Notes: a model not told the origin generated them from the letters alone. A stretch of 64,000 nt of DNA from Cryptomeria japonica (GCF_030272615.1 NC_081410.1:144001349-144065348), one strand, 5' to 3'. Positions 22,969 through 35,800 are shown, counted from the first letter of the stretch. Made by a program: numbers and translations.

Positions 22969-23064
22969 TGTTATGCCCTGCATACTTAACCCCATTAGAT
23001 TCCTTGTGTTGAAAATATGGGTCCCTCTTTTTTCTTTCTCTTACTTTATTTTTGTGGTTTTTCT

Positions 23065-24165
23065 TGGCAACCTCAAAACCCCCGAGTTCTGAGGTCTCCT
23101 TTTTTTGTTTTTTCTTTGTCCTAAAGTCCCGAGGTAGGTGTTTGTTTGTTGGTGCACAACCTCAGAACCCCAGATCCATAGAGTTCTAAAGTTGTGCCTT
23201 GTCCTTTTCCTTTTGAAGCCTGGGAACTTTGGAGTCTTGAAATCCCAAGTTCTTCGTGTGTTGTTTTGTATGTCGACCTCAGAAACCCAAAGTCCCGAGG
23301 TATTTTCTGTCTATTTTTACCTCGGAACCCTGGAGTCCTGAGGTCTTTTTGCTTGTTTTGTTTGTAATCCACCCCAGAACCCTGGAAACCCAGAGTCCAG
23401 AGGTGAATTTGGTTGTCTTTTGTTTGCGACCCTGGAGTTCCAAGGTCTTGTTTAAAGTGACTGTAAGGATGAAGTTCAGGGGATATAAATAAGAGGAATG
23501 AACTTTTCTAAGTTCATTTATGCACTCAAGTTTCTCAAAGCTCCTAGATGCGACCCCTCGACTTCACGCCCTCGTGTTGCCAAGTGTCTGCTATGTTTTT
23601 CTCACTAGTGTGGTGAATTTTTTCTCCCTCCTTGTGATTTTGTGATTTGATCTTGTTGTTTTTAGTTTTCTTGTTTAGATTTTCCTCTAGGGTTTTTCTC
23701 ATTTTTGTGTTTTTTCGTGTGCCCATTTTCCTCACCCCGGACTCCCAAAGTTCCGAGCAAGGTAGTGTTATTCACCTTGGAACCTCGGAGTCTCGAGCTT
23801 GGTTCCTTCGGTCATTCCTATTCACCCCAGAACCCCAGAGTTTCAGATTAGCTTGTAATTGTTGGAGAGAAATACCCCCGGCCCTAGAACCCCAGAGTTT
23901 CGAGGTCCTTTTACAGGGCCATTGCTTTAACCTCGGAGTTTCAAAGTATTTTCTCAATGCCTTGTTGATCTACCTCAGGACCCTAGAACCCCAAGGTCTT
24001 GAAGTTAACCTACCCTGGAGTTCCAAACTCCATTTTCATCATAAATCCTGGAACCCTGGAGTTTCAGACTATGTTCAGTTTATCCACCTTGGAACTCTAG
24101 AGTTCCAGAGTTTGTTTTCAAACCTGTCCACCTTGGAACTCTGGAACCCTCCTGAGGTAGATGAT
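23065..24165 (+). repeat. palindromic repeat array in LTR B
   Basis: Same arrangement as in LTR A: degenerate CCTCGGAACCCC / GGAGTCCCGAGG units on both sides of the TATA box, with individual units differing in sequence but not in order. Confidence 0.78.
23484..23491 (+). promoter_or_regulatory. upstream TATA box of LTR B
   Basis: TATAAATA followed by AGAGGAATGAAC, the same core and context as in LTRs A and C. Confidence 0.65.
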
Positions 24166-24233
24166 GTTATTATTATTTTTTATCTATGTAGTGGATTAAT
24201 TCTTTATTCTTTCTTGTAGATCAGAGTGTTTAG

Positions 24234-25905
24234 ATGGACCCAACTTCCAGCAAGAGAGGTAAGGAGACAGACAAACTTCTAGTGAAAATAAAATACCAAT
24301 ATCAAGGACAGGTTTTTGTTTTGAAGCTCGATGATCAAATTAAATGGGTAACCAACATAGACATTGGGTACATCGAGATAGAATATATTAAGACACAATT
24401 GGAATGACCAAGGCCAAAGTTCTCGCTGAGAAGGATTAAGAGATCAGACTTGGTCGAGGAAACCATCTTCCCACAGTCAGTCCAAGCTCCTAAGTTTATC
24501 ATGACTATGGTATAGTTTTACAATGCAGACACAGCAAAGTGCATGGATACTCAAGGTAGGATGGTAATTGACTTATCTTTAGACATTCTAGAATTCGTGT
24601 TTGACATCCCCACAAGAGATGAAGTATTCCTAAACACTAAAGAAGAAGCCCTCTAAGTATGGACCAATAATATTACTTCAAATAAAAGATAAATGAATGA
24701 GAATTGGTTAGAGGAGGAGAGAAAAATAGGGCTAAAAGCCACAGATGTGTTGAGGGTGGACTTTAAGGAACCAAAAAAAGATTTGATGATCATGTTGAGA
24801 AAAGCCTTCAGTAAGCCAGATTGCAGGCATTTCCATCCTTGGATGTTCCAGCTCATGACCACCATCCTTATAGGGAAGCAGTACTTTGAATGGGCCCAAA
24901 TCCTCTCTAACAACATCCATAAATAGATGATGGAAGTACAACAAATGAAGAATTTATTTTTCACTTCCTATGTTATTTGGGTGGCTACCTGAGCAGGTAA
25001 GTTCCCAGGATTACAAGTAGAATGCCAACTAAGAGATGAGGAAGGGCACAAGAAAGTTTGGGAGTATTACTCACAACTCCCTCTTGATAATGCAAAGGCT
25101 CATTTCAAGAGAATCAACTATTCTTTCCTATTCCTTATTATCATCAAACTCACAGGTGATACAGGATATAGAATAAGCCCTGAAGCAATGTCAATCTTCC
25201 AAGAATGGGCATGCTGGTTCATCCAAAATCATCATTCTACATACATCAGGGTCAATGAGTTCACAGGGAACCCAATGCTATTGCCATGATATTGAAATGA
25301 CTGTATCATTTTGTTGGAGTATGTTAGGAAAATGCTGGGCCTCCAATCCCTATTGTCATCAAAACACAAGGCAGGGATAGACTTCTTAGTTTCCATTGGA
25401 TATTTTTCTTGTTCAAAAATTTAGGTAGCAAAGATGGTGGAGCAGGAGCTCCAATATTTAAATCTTAAAGAGCTTTATTATGCAAGGGAGTGTTATGATC
25501 CCTATGGAGAGCTCAAACAAACCATGCCTAAGGAATATGAGGGGCACAAGCCTAGATTGGAGGACTTTTGGGAAAATCTCCAAGATAGTTTTGAGGTGAG
25601 AGAAAATAATTATTATAGACTTTCAATGCCACAGATCAGGGGCTTTAAAATAGAGACCAATCTCCCCAAAGAGCTAAGCGATGTTGGTGAACTATTAGAT
25701 TCTATGTATAAAGAACAAGAAATTGATAAGAAGCCTCTATCTTCTATAAGGTGGTTGGCGCAAGAAGATATGGATATAGATTGAGTAACCCAAGCAGTTA
25801 TAAATAGAACTAGATAGTGGCTCAGTTTGAGGGTTATGCCAAGCTCTTTGAAAGGGAAGCGAAAGGAATCCACCTCAAGTGTGCCCCAATCAAAGGGTTT
25901 GATTT
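24234..25905 (+). pseudogene. LTR-resident accessory ORF, copy B (truncated)
   Basis: The ATG is intact here (Met-Asp-Pro-Thr-Ser-Ser at 24,234). The N-terminal helical domain is recognisable in pieces (24,693-24,926 and 25,434-25,784), including RHFHPWMFQLMTTILIGKQY and YYRLSMPQIRGF. The reading is cut off near 25,905 by the LTR-internal deletion, so the linker and coiled coil are absent. Stops occur throughout. Other details are as in copy A. Confidence 0.7.
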
Positions 25906-26666
25906 AAATTGAGGAGTTTGATTTATTTGTAAGGGTCCACAAATTTATTATTTGAGGCCCACATAGAAATTTTAGATTACTTTTGTAGATTGTTATGAAC
26001 TTGAGTTATTTTGTTACACATGCTTTGAAATTAATACAAGAAGCAGCTTATAGATTGCCTAATCTATGCATACGTTCTACGAGTTTGTTCTTTGTAATCT
26101 AGTAATGTCTATTGTTTCAAATAAGCAACATGTTATGATCTTCCATTTATTGCTTTATGACTCATGTTATGCACTTAAGTGGTGTATGAGAATTACTGTG
26201 ATAGCCAACAATATTGTGGTGATATTCTATCCATAAGTCTATAAGGTTGCTGACTTTGCAGGTTTACTGGAGGTTCGTTGTTGAATGTTGATTTAAATAA
26301 TATTTTATGATATTTGGATTGCAAGGTACTAATTAATTAGTTTGTTAAGTTGTCATTGAATTAGTTTCATTGTTATTTTCTTGTTTCTCTATCTCTTGCA
26401 ATTTATTTCCAGAAGAATCTTAAAATCATAAAAATACAAAAAATAAAAAGTTAATTTATTAACAATTAGTGGTATTTAGTTTTAACTAGTAGGCCCCTTA
26501 ACAGGTACAAACACATCAACCATTGAGCTTCCCATCACTGTCGAGACCCAACTATAGAGACCTTGGAGTGATCAGCTCCCCTGAACTTATTACTTTTCAG
26601 TAGAGGTGGTGAGTGTTCACATTGACTACCTGACTGTTGGTGAGTGTGTCAAAATAGTCATCAATA

Positions 26667-26690
26667 GAAACTGGCACTAGAAGGAGGGCC
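26667..26690 (+). promoter_or_regulatory. primer-binding region, copy B
   Basis: GAAACTGGCACTAGAAGGA then GGGCC, directly after LTR B. It contains the TGG expected for pairing with a tRNA CCA end. It is better preserved than copy A. Confidence 0.6.
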
Positions 26691-26721
26691 ACATACTAGT
26701 CCCCTCATTGTTTAACCACAT

Positions 26722-28680
26722 ATGGTGCTTCTAGGAGATGGAATTTTACCATTCATGCAACCCAACCTCAACTATGAGCAAGACGACATTATTACCCAAC
26801 TATACGATCTTTCTTGGGCCAGTAAAAGAGATTATAGTGATTGGTTGCGAGAACAAAAAGTCCTTGACAATGAGAGACAAAAGGACATATGTATAGAAGC
26901 GAAGGCATAAGGGAAACTTCTTCCACAAGAAAACCCACAACCACCTCCCCAACTAGAAAATTGAGGTGTTAAGCTAGATCATATATCATCTTTCTCTCCC
27001 AAGAAATTCCACAAAGTCCTTAGGAGAAGTTCTTCACCATCTCACTTAGTAGAGTTAGGAACTATGACTAGGAAAAAGAGAAACAAAGCTAAGAGACAAC
27101 CTTCAACAACCTCACCAGTGTAGTCATCAATACTCAATGTAGGAGATCAACTGATCCCTAGTCTTTAGCTTATCGGTGCACCTTTTGTGACAATACCCAC
27201 CATCACCACCTTTAATGGCCTACTTTAACCAAGACCACATGCCACTAGGAACTATACCAAGGGTTATACATGACTTACATAGAAACCTAGATAAATTTTG
27301 TAGCAAATTCTACTATTTGGGGGGCAAGACGGCTGATGAGCATATTGAAGCATTCAAAGATGCAATCGTTCATAACAACAATGAACACCAAGATGTAGTA
27401 TTTAGACTCTTCCCATATTCACTTGGGTAGAATGAATATAATTGGTATTTGACTCTACTAGCAAATTCTATCACTAGCTGGGATGTTTTGGAGAAAGCTT
27501 TCATTGATCAATTTCCAATGTATGTTGACCCTGGAACATTGTACCATCAATTTGCCTCTCTTAAGAAGTCGTCGAATGAACCTTTAACAACTTTTAATAC
27601 TACATTTCAAAGGGCAATTAATAGGTTACAAGCTCCTTACCAGGTAGTACCCAACGTAGCGATTGACTCATATCTAAGAGCTATTGACCCATAGACCATT
27701 ATGTATATCAAAAAGAGTGTTCCCCAAGATCAAAGGGATACCTTTGCAAAGGTCTATGCATTGGTGATCAACATGAATCATGAGTTGAACCAAACACTAG
27801 GGGGCATTGGATACAATTTACCCACAAGAGTGAATCAAGGGAACTATAACCAACTCCCCAATGTACCCTTGCCTTTACCTATAAGAGCCCCAACAATGAA
27901 TCTGGTGCCAATCTATGCTTTCCAACCTCAGGCTAATCAACAATTTGCTGCCCAAGATTTAACTTGGAAGACTAATACCAATGCCTCTCCCTGTCAGACA
28001 CAATATGTTGGTCAAGTAAAAGGGGCAAATCAACAATTTGGTAATTCTCACGCAGCAAGCCAACCTCCAATTACGATGCCTGAGGGTTAAGGAACTCATA
28101 TATCAACTGAAGTAGAAGCATTAAAGAAAATGATCTCACAAGTTACTTCAGATTTGAGTCAGTTGAAGATGAATGCCCCGAGAGGGTATAACCAATCCCA
28201 ACCATACAATAATTAGCGAAACTACAACAACCAGAACCAAAACCAAATGTATAACAATAAACCATACAATAGGTAATTGAACACGGGTCCAAACAATGGT
28301 GGCGTGAACCATGATCATCCTGACGCACGAGATAACCCAAATAACACACAAAGTGTTAACCTTGCTGACATGAATTTACTGACTAATTGATGTAGGTTGC
28401 ATGATACATTAACACATTCTGAGGTTAATTGTGCCCAATTCGAAAAGATCATAAGGATCAGTCAAGCTGATTCTCAACCAAAGGATTTCTCTAGTTACGA
28501 AATGGAGAAATTTAATACTGAGATGTTGGTTGACATGTTTCTATGCAAGGAATTTCAAGATGAAGCTGAAGGTGAACCATATGTCTATGATGGTTAGGCC
28601 TTTCAGACCAGAAATAATTACAATCTTAGGAGTCAATTCAAGGCTCCATTAACAGAGCCACCTCCCCCAAAGGGTGGATT
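26722..28680 (+). pseudogene. Gypsy gag, copy B
   Basis: The ATG at 26,722 opens a 62-codon frame (GDGILPFMQPNLNYEQDD, LYDLSW, YSDWLREQKVL). The capsid part spans 27,215-27,694 (NLDKFCSKFYYLGGK, FIDQFPMYVDPGTLYHQF). The next stretch, 27,701-28,090, ends in a Pro/Gln/Asn-rich tail. The zinc-like segment HDTLTHSEVNCAQFEK lies at 28,397-28,450, here with the final Cys. There are fewer lesions than in copy A, but at least six stops remain. Confidence 0.8.
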
Positions 28681-28693
28681 TGTACCTCCCAAT

Positions 28694-29341
28694 ATGAACG
28701 CAAGCAACAATCCTCACCCACCTTGGGCTTTTAAAGGAGCATGCCCTAGACAAACTCGATGGCAAGAATATGTTTTGAAGGGGTCATTTGATGTTACCAA
28801 GGAGATGGAGAGGACTACCACCACTATGTACCTAATGGAGGTACTGAGATATTGCCCTGAACAAAAGAAGGCTCTCCTTAGGAAGTTGGAACTGCTACAG
28901 TTGCAGAGCAATGAGGTTAAGATGGTTGACGCGAATGAAGTCAATGCCAATATTAGTAGCGATGCAATTGAGAACCCACCATTTTTACTTAGTTTGAGGA
29001 TATATGGAAAGAATCTGCACAATTGTTTGGTAGATTTAGATGCTTTTGGAAATGTAATGCCCTACTCTATATGTAAAAAGATCCATCTCAACCTAGTGCA
29101 TGCAAACAGTAAGGTGGTACAACTAGACAAGGTTGAGGTCAATCTAATTAGAGAATTAAAAGATGTATACATCCAATTGGGCATTGATCCCCTCATATCT
29201 CGTTACATCGACATTCAAGTGGTGGGTATTCCAGAGGTATATGGGATGCTCCTCAATAGAGATTGGTCAAAAACTTTGGGAGGTTATTTCTCAACTTGTT
29301 TTACATATTTATGGCTTCCATGGAAGGGGGTGAGTAACTAG
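28694..29341 (+). pseudogene. Gypsy protease, copy B
   Basis: A 215-codon uninterrupted frame begins within the gag-protease linker (RQTRWQEYVLKGSFDVTKEM) and runs through the protease. The active-site region reads NCLVDLDAFGNVMPYSICKK. The catalytic D-x-G has become D-L-D, so the enzyme would be inactive even though the frame is open. The second half (YIDIQVVGIPEVYGMLLNRD) is conserved with copy A. Confidence 0.78.
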
Positions 29342-30050
29342 ATCCAAATTGATAGTGAACCCAAGTTGAAGAAGTTGGTCACAGATTGTGGAGCTCCTAA
29401 TGAGGTGGCATATGTTGAAGTGAGTCCAGTAGTCTATAGAGTAAATGAAATCCTCACTTTCTCTACACCTGCCCTTCCCTAGTTATGTCAAACTGATATG
29501 ACCACATATAGAGGGTGGGTCAAAGGTTTCATTACAGTAGTAAAACAAGGGATGAATTTACTGGAGGATACTATGAAAATACAGATTTGTTTCTTCCAAA
29601 ATGGTGTTGAATACATCATGAGGAGCACTCAAAGATGTCATGTATCCCATGCCAGAATAAGGTTATGAAGTTGATGAGCCCACTCCCATGCGAGGACGTT
29701 GTTCATGTCATCAATATGGAAGAAATTCAAATTCCAAGTCACGAAGGAGTAATACCCCAATTAATAGATCTTAGAAAAGAAACTTCCCAGCTGGGACAAT
29801 GCAACAAGGAGATCTTCATGGTTGAGATTGGCAAACAAGAGAATGAGGATATCCCACCTAAGCAGGAGGATGAAGAAACACAATCTCAAGCACAGCCTCT
29901 AGTGGAACGGACCACTCTTAACACCCTTGAAGTACTCTTACAACCGGTAATTGAACAACCTCAGGTGTTACAAGACCTTGAACTTGAGAGACAATAATCA
30001 CCTCTGGAAGCTAATCTAATCGCTGATCCTAATGTGAAAAATGTAAAGAA
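29342..30050 (+). pseudogene. protease-RNase H linker of pol, copy B
   Basis: Counterpart of 17,761-18,470. It includes a 120-codon open stretch at 29,635-29,997 (MSCIPCQNKVMKLMSPL, then a Glu/Gln/Pro-rich tail ending LQDLELERQ). No enzymatic motif is recognised. Confidence 0.5.
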
Positions 30051-30490
30051 ACTGAAAGATGAAATATGGTTTTTAAAATTTGATGGGTCTAGATCCAAGC
30101 AAGGCAATGGAGTAGGCATAGAGTTAACATGTCCAAAAGGGAAAACCTTTCTAGCCTCCTATGAACTCTAGTTCCCTTGCACTAATAATATGATGGAGTA
30201 TGACACCCTAATTAGAGGACCACTCTTTGCTCATAAGAAGGAAGCCAAATGCTTAAGATTTCAAGGAGATTCTAAATTGGTGGTTAAACAAGTAAGAAGC
30301 CAATATGCATGTCATGACAAAAGGTAAGCAACTTATAGGAATAGAGTATGGGGGTTGGTTGAGGATTTTGATGCTTTGAATATTCAACTAGAACACAAGA
30401 AAGTAAATGTGATATTAGATGCATTAGTCATAGTAGCAAGTAGACTAGAACCAGTGAGACAATCTCTTTTGAAGAATTTTTTTGTAGAGT
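30051..30490 (+). pseudogene. additional RNase H-like domain upstream of RT, copy B
   Basis: IWFLKFDGSRSKQGNGVGIE begins the domain. It is followed by CTNNMMEYDTLIRG, which keeps the Glu that copy A changed to Asp. FQGDSKLVVKQVRSQY and ILDALVIVAS follow. Only two stops are seen. The domain again lies between protease and RT, so this order was already present in the shared ancestor of both copies. Confidence 0.82.
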
Positions 30491-31851
30491 TGGTCTCCAC
30501 ACCTTTTGTGCCCGATAACATCAAACACTTTCAAGTTTTCGAGGATGATACCCACATTCTAGCCTTTCTTGCCAATTCAGGGGCTTTTGAAGAACAAATC
30601 ATTGATGAGAAGGATAGATCAGATGATCTTGATGAAGGGGATGATGAAGAAATTATGACTATACCTACAAACATTATTCCCAAAGGTATGGTCACCCTAG
30701 AGAGGCTTTTGATTCTGATCCCAAGGTAAAAGAGAGATTAACAAGAGATTCAAATGTTGGGAAATATGAACCATATATTATTAGTCCAGAAGGCCAAGAG
30801 AAGATAGTGTATATTGGGAAGATTTGTACTCAAAGTGAAAGAGAGAAAATTCTACAAATCTTAAAAGAGTTCATTGATGTAATAGCATGGGGATACAAAG
30901 ATCTAAAAAATTTTGATACATCAATCATCATTCATGTTATACCCTTGAAACCCAATATAAAGTCATTCAGATAGAAGAAATGACCGGTTAATTCACTGAT
31001 AGAACCCTTGATTTGCAAGGAGGTTCAAAAGTTGCTCTCTGCTAGGTTATTTTCCCAGTACACCACTCTGCTTGGGGTGCCAATTTGGTGCCAGTAAGGA
31101 AAAAGAATAGAGAAATTCAGCTTTGTGTTGATTTTCGCAACCTCAATAAGGCATCTAAAAAAGATAATTACTAACTTCCTTCCTTAGATGAGGTATTACA
31201 AATTGTTAATGGTTCAAAAATGATGTCATTTTTAGATGGTTATAATGGATATAAACAAGTTTTGGTGAACTATGAAGATCACATGAAAACAACGTTTACG
31301 ACAAAGTGGGGGACATATGCAAACTGAAGGATGTCCTTTGGGTTAATTAATGTTGGAGCGACATTCCAAAGAGAAATGGATACAAATTTTAAAGATCTGA
31401 TTGGCAAATGTATTATTATATATATGGATGATTTAACTATTTTTTCCAAGGTTAGAGAAGATCATCTAGGCCACGTCCGAAAGGTTTTGGAGAGATGCTG
31501 AAGATATGGGATTTCCCTTAACCCCAAGAAGTTTGTATTTAGATTGGTTGAAGGAAAGCTCCTCAGTCATGTAATCTCTAAAAGAGGGATATCCATAGAC
31601 CCAAATCAAGTAGAAGCATTGTTGAAAGTACAAATTCCTGGCAGTAAAAAGGAGATGATATCTTTCTTTGGGAAGATCAATTTTGTAAGAAAATTTATCA
31701 CCAGGTTTGCAGAGATAGTCAAGCCATTAAATGAAATGATGAAGAAGGATGCTAAGATTGAATGGACTATTGAAGAAAAAGAGGCTTTCACCCAGATCAA
31801 GAAATCCATCGCTGACGCTCCTCTATTAATGAGTCTTGACTATACTCTATC

Positions 31852-31890
<39 letters not shown>

Positions 31891-32290
31891 ATATGTGTGT
31901 GTGTGTGTGTATATATATATTATTTTGCTTCATTACACTCAGGAGCGGTTGTTTTGACATAGAGGCAAGTAGGGGACGAGAAATCCATTCCATTTATGAG
32001 CTCCCCTTTCAAGATTTTTGAGGTGAGATATTCTGCTCTTGAAAAACAGGCTTTTGCTTTGGTAAGAGCAGACAAGAAATTCAGGCATTACATCCCGAGG
32101 AGTAAAATTTATGCAATTTTTGATCAAATGGTTAAGTTACTGCTTATGTAGTCAGAGCTGGGAGAACGTCGAGGGAAATGGAAGGATATTTTACAAGTTT
32201 GATCTGGAAATGCATCCAATGAAGTTAGTTAGAGGCTAGGGTTTGTCTCAAGCTATGGCAACTGATATCCCCCAAATCTAGTGCCAATAG
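30491..32290 (+). pseudogene. Gypsy reverse transcriptase and RNase H, copy B
   Basis: Acidic linker (30,491-30,729), then RT from about 30,830. Landmarks are LCVDFRNLNKAS, FLDGYNGYKQVLVNYEDHM, MSFGLINVGATFQREM and YMDD at 31,421-31,432. SFFGKINFVRKFITRF and the connection region follow. At the start of the RNase H a TA/TG microsatellite has expanded (31,853-31,923), inserting a Tyr-Ile repeat and shifting the frame. RNase H then continues with YSALEKQAFALVRA and EKWKG-type text to about 32,290. Several stops and shifts are present. Confidence 0.86.
31853..31923. repeat. (TA)n(TG)n(TA)n microsatellite inside RNase H coding DNA
   Basis: About 70 bases of alternating TA, then GT, then TA. Copy A has only TATATATATT at the homologous site (20,273-20,284), so the tract expanded after the copies separated. 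Confidence 0.97.
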
Positions 32291-32339
32291 TATACATTGT
32301 AGTTAGTCACTCAGGACCCATGGTACACGGATTTTGATT

Positions 32340-33565
32340 TTATATTACTGAATAACAAGTGTCCTGAGGGGTTGACAACCATGCAAAGACAAGCTTTAAG
32401 GGTCAAAAGTTCCAATTATATGATCAAGGATTCAACACTTTATAAAAGGAATTACGAAGGTATTTACCTTCTATGTCTTGATCATCAAGAGGCCCATAAA
32501 AAGATCAAGGAGTTCCATGGGAAGGATGGTTCAAGTCATGGGTCGACATATACCATTACACATCAAATTTTGAAGGCTGGATATTAATGGCCTAGTATTT
32601 TTAAGGATACTCATGAGCACGTTTGTCAATGTCATACATACCAAACCACAGCTTCTAGATAGAGGAATCCTGCCATGCCTCTCCAACCAGTGTTCGAGGT
32701 AAGACCTTTCACCCAATAGGCACTGGATTTCGTAGGTGTCATTAATCCTAATTTGTCTGGAGGACATAAGTTCAATCTTACAACAACGGATTACTACACC
32801 CAATGGACGGAGGTCATAGCGTGTCAAAATTCTACTACGACGGTTGTCCTGAAATTTGTTGAAGAATACCTCATCACCAAGTTTGGTATACCTTCCACTC
32901 TGTAATGTGAAAATGGCCCTGCTTTTACTTCTACATAGTTGATCCAATGGTCGTATGAATATAAGGTATACTAAAACTCTCATCCAATTACTATCCACAA
33001 GGTAATGGAGTAGCTAAATCCATGAACAAGAACATCCTAGATGTCATTAAAAAGCTACTTGAGAAGAATCCCAGGTATTGACATAATCAGTTGATATGCC
33101 TTATGGGTTGTTTGAACCAGAGTTAAAGGCACCCTAGGAACTTCTCTGTATTACCTTGTTTATTGCCAAGCTCCTGTCTTCTCGATCAATTTACAAATAC
33201 ATGTCCTCCAGTTAAAGAAAGAACTTGAGATTGAGGATACGGTAGAGGTTTGCCTCCTAAACCTATTAAAACTTGATGACAAAAGGACTAATACCCTACA
33301 ACACATCACCAAGCACCAAGTTGTCATTAAGCGATGGTTTGAAAAAATAGCCAAGGTGAAAGCCTTTTGGATCTCCAACCTAGTTCTGTTATGGGATAAG
33401 GCCAAGGAGAAGAAAGGTGATCACCATAAGTTTGAAAGCTTGTGGTTAGGTCCTTACCAAATAGCCAAAATTTTAGGAGAGAACACCTTTAGGTTAAGCT
33501 CTTTGATTGGAGAACTTGTACCATTTCCCGCCAATGGTCAGTTCCTCAAATACTATTTTGGTTAA
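32340..33565 (+). pseudogene. Gypsy integrase, copy B
   Basis: The zinc-binding part includes SSHGSTYTITHQILKAGY and a CHTYQ remnant, where the last C-x2-C has become C-x-T-Y. The core holds LDFVGVINPNLSGGHKF, with the first catalytic Asp kept. It continues with CENGPAF, where the second Asp is Glu, and GNGVAKSMNKN, where the catalytic Glu is Lys. The C-terminus 33,356-33,565 (GPYQIAKILGENTFRLSSLI to YYFG) is an open 69-codon frame. The losses differ from those of copy A, so the two copies decayed independently. Confidence 0.8.
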
Positions 33566-34611
33566 TTCCCAGTGAAGCTTGACATATTGTATATAGTAGA
33601 TTAGTTGTTTTTGTTTTGTATGCTTTGTTGCTTGTTTAGGTTTTGCATGTTTGTTGTGTTTTCACTTTGCTACATGGATGTTTCCCTTTTGTTTTCATTT
33701 GTCTTGTTTCATTTTGTTCCTTTCCATTTTGTTGTGTGGGGATATATATTTATTCTCAAAGATTCTAAAAGGAAGGTGTCCTTTGCATGACAAGTTGCCA
33801 AATTTTGAGAGACTTCTACTCTTTGCTATTTACAATTTCATTATTAGTTGGTTAATTTTGAAACCTTTGTCTACACTTGTTCAGGGTGGCATATAACGGT
33901 TTAAATATGATTTGAGTTTTTGACCCTCAATTGGAAAAGGCTAGCTTGATAACTCAACACTACCATCACACTAAGATACATCAGAAAGTTTTTTAAGATA
34001 TTAGATGAACGTGTTTCCAAGTGAAAAATCAGAAGTCGGGGTGTTTCATTTTATCCACCATGGTTCCCAACCCAGCAATCAGACTTCAATGTTTGAAAAG
34101 TTACTTGAAAGGTTACTAAAGAAATAGTCCTTCTATATTCCATGATGATTTCAAAAAAGGAAAAGAAAAAAAAAAAGAAACGATCTTCTTAATGTAACTA
34201 ACTTTGGGTGTTTCAAGTATCCTCCATCAGGGCTATGGACGCCTAGCTGGTAGTGGGGCACTACTTGATGGGAACCCGAGGTATCTTTGTCGAGGCTATG
34301 AACGCCTAGCTAGCAGAAAAGCTATGTCCAGAATGACCTTGTATGAAACACATTGTTTGATTTCAACTATGTAGTGTGGGCCTAGTTTCCTTTGTTTATC
34401 TTCATTATTAAAAATGATGGAGTAATAAATCATGCGCACACACTTAAGAGTTAATCTTGTTCAGTTCTAGACTTGGATGTTTGTTCATTGATTCACTCAT
34501 CTTGTTTCTTTTATACATCCTTTTGAATGATAGTAGCCTTAGGTATTGCATTAACTATAGATTCTAAAGTTCTAAATTACCTAGAGTCATTTTTCCCAGA
34601 TAGTCATCATT
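33566..34611 (+). other. 3' untranslated region, Gypsy copy B
   Basis: Homologous to 21,933-22,968 throughout. It includes the T-rich start, an A/G run near 34,153-34,178, the partial ~63 bp duplication (34,222 and ~34,285) and the CAGATAGTCATCATT end. No gene is supported. Confidence 0.6.
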
Positions 34612-34694
34612 TGTTATGCCCTGCATACCTAACCCCATTAGTTTCCTTGTGCTCAAAATATGGGTTTGTCTTTTTTCTTTCTGTTGCTTTGTTT

Positions 34695-35800
34695 TTCTAG
34701 TTTTGCTTGGCAACCTCAGAACCCCATAGTTCTGAGGTCTCCTTTGTTTGTTTTTGCTTTGTCCTACCTCGGAACCCCGACTTCCCAAGGTAGGTGTTTT
34801 TTTGTTGGTGCAGAACTTTAGAACCCCAAATCCTCAGAGTTCCGAAGTTGTGCCTTGTCCTTTTCCTTATGAATTCTTGGAACTTTAGAGTCCCAAGTTT
34901 TTTGTGTGCTTTTTTGTCTGTTGACCTTGGAACCCCGGAACCCCTGAGTCCTGAGTTCTTTTGTGTCTTTTTTACCTCAGAACCCCAGAACCCTGGAGTC
35001 CCAAGGTCTTTTTACTTGTATTGTTTGTAATCCACCCCAAAACCCTAGAGTCCCAAGGTGAAATTTGTTGTCTTTTGTTTGCGACCCCGAAACCCCATAC
35101 TCCTGAGGTCTTGTTTAAAGCAACCATACAGACAAAGTTCATGGGGTATAAATAAGAGGAATGAACTTTTCTAAGTTCATTTGTGCACTTAAGTTTCTTA
35201 GAGCTCTAAGTTGTGACTGCTCAACTTTGCACCCCCGTGTTGCTAAGTGTCTTGTGTGTTTTTCTCACCAGGCTAGTAAATTTTTTCTCCCTCCTTGTGA
35301 TTCTGTGATTTGATCTTCTTGTTTTTAGTTTTTGTGTTTAGATTTTCTTCTAGGGTTTTATCATTTTCATATTTTCTGCATGCCCTACTTTTCTTCACCC
35401 CGGACTCCCAGAGTTCTAGGCAAGGTAGTGTTATTAGTCTCAGAACTCTAGAGTCCCAAGGTTGGTTCCTTTGGTCATTCTTATTCACCTCGAAACCCCA
35501 TAATTCTCGATCAGCTCATAATTGTTGGAGAGATATACCCCCGACCCCAGATCCTCGGATCCCCGGAGTCCCGAGGTCCTTTTATAGGGCTATTGCTTTA
35601 ACCATGAATACTTAGAGTTCTGAAGTATTTTCTTGGTGCCTTGTTGATCTACCCCAAAACCCCGAGGTCCTAAAGTTAACCTACCTCGGAGTTCCACACT
35701 TTGTTCAGTTTATCCACCCCAGAACCTTGGAGTTCCAGAGTTTGTTTTCAAACCCATCCACCCCATAACTCCGGAACCCCGAAGTCTCAAGGTAGATGAT
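34695..35800 (+). repeat. palindromic repeat array in LTR C
   Basis: Same array as in LTRs A and B, with several well-kept units, for example ACCCCAGATCC...CCCGAGGTCC near 35,540-35,580. Units flank the TATA box at 35,147. Confidence 0.78.
35147..35154 (+). promoter_or_regulatory. upstream TATA box of LTR C
   Basis: TATAAATA preceded by GGGG and followed by AGAGGAATGAAC, as in LTRs A and B. Confidence 0.65.

Larger units (their letters stand above)
22969..26666 (+). repeat. LTR B (shared middle LTR), internally deleted
   Basis: Same start (TGTTATGCCCTGCATAC) and same end (CATCAATA before the primer-binding region) as LTR A, but about 2.2 kb shorter. Sequence equivalent to LTR A 12,100-14,335 is missing. 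The junction lies near 25,900, where AATCAAAGGGTTT passes straight into GATTTAAATTGAGGAG. The deletion removes the C-terminal half of the accessory ORF and the second TATA box. Confidence 0.75.
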
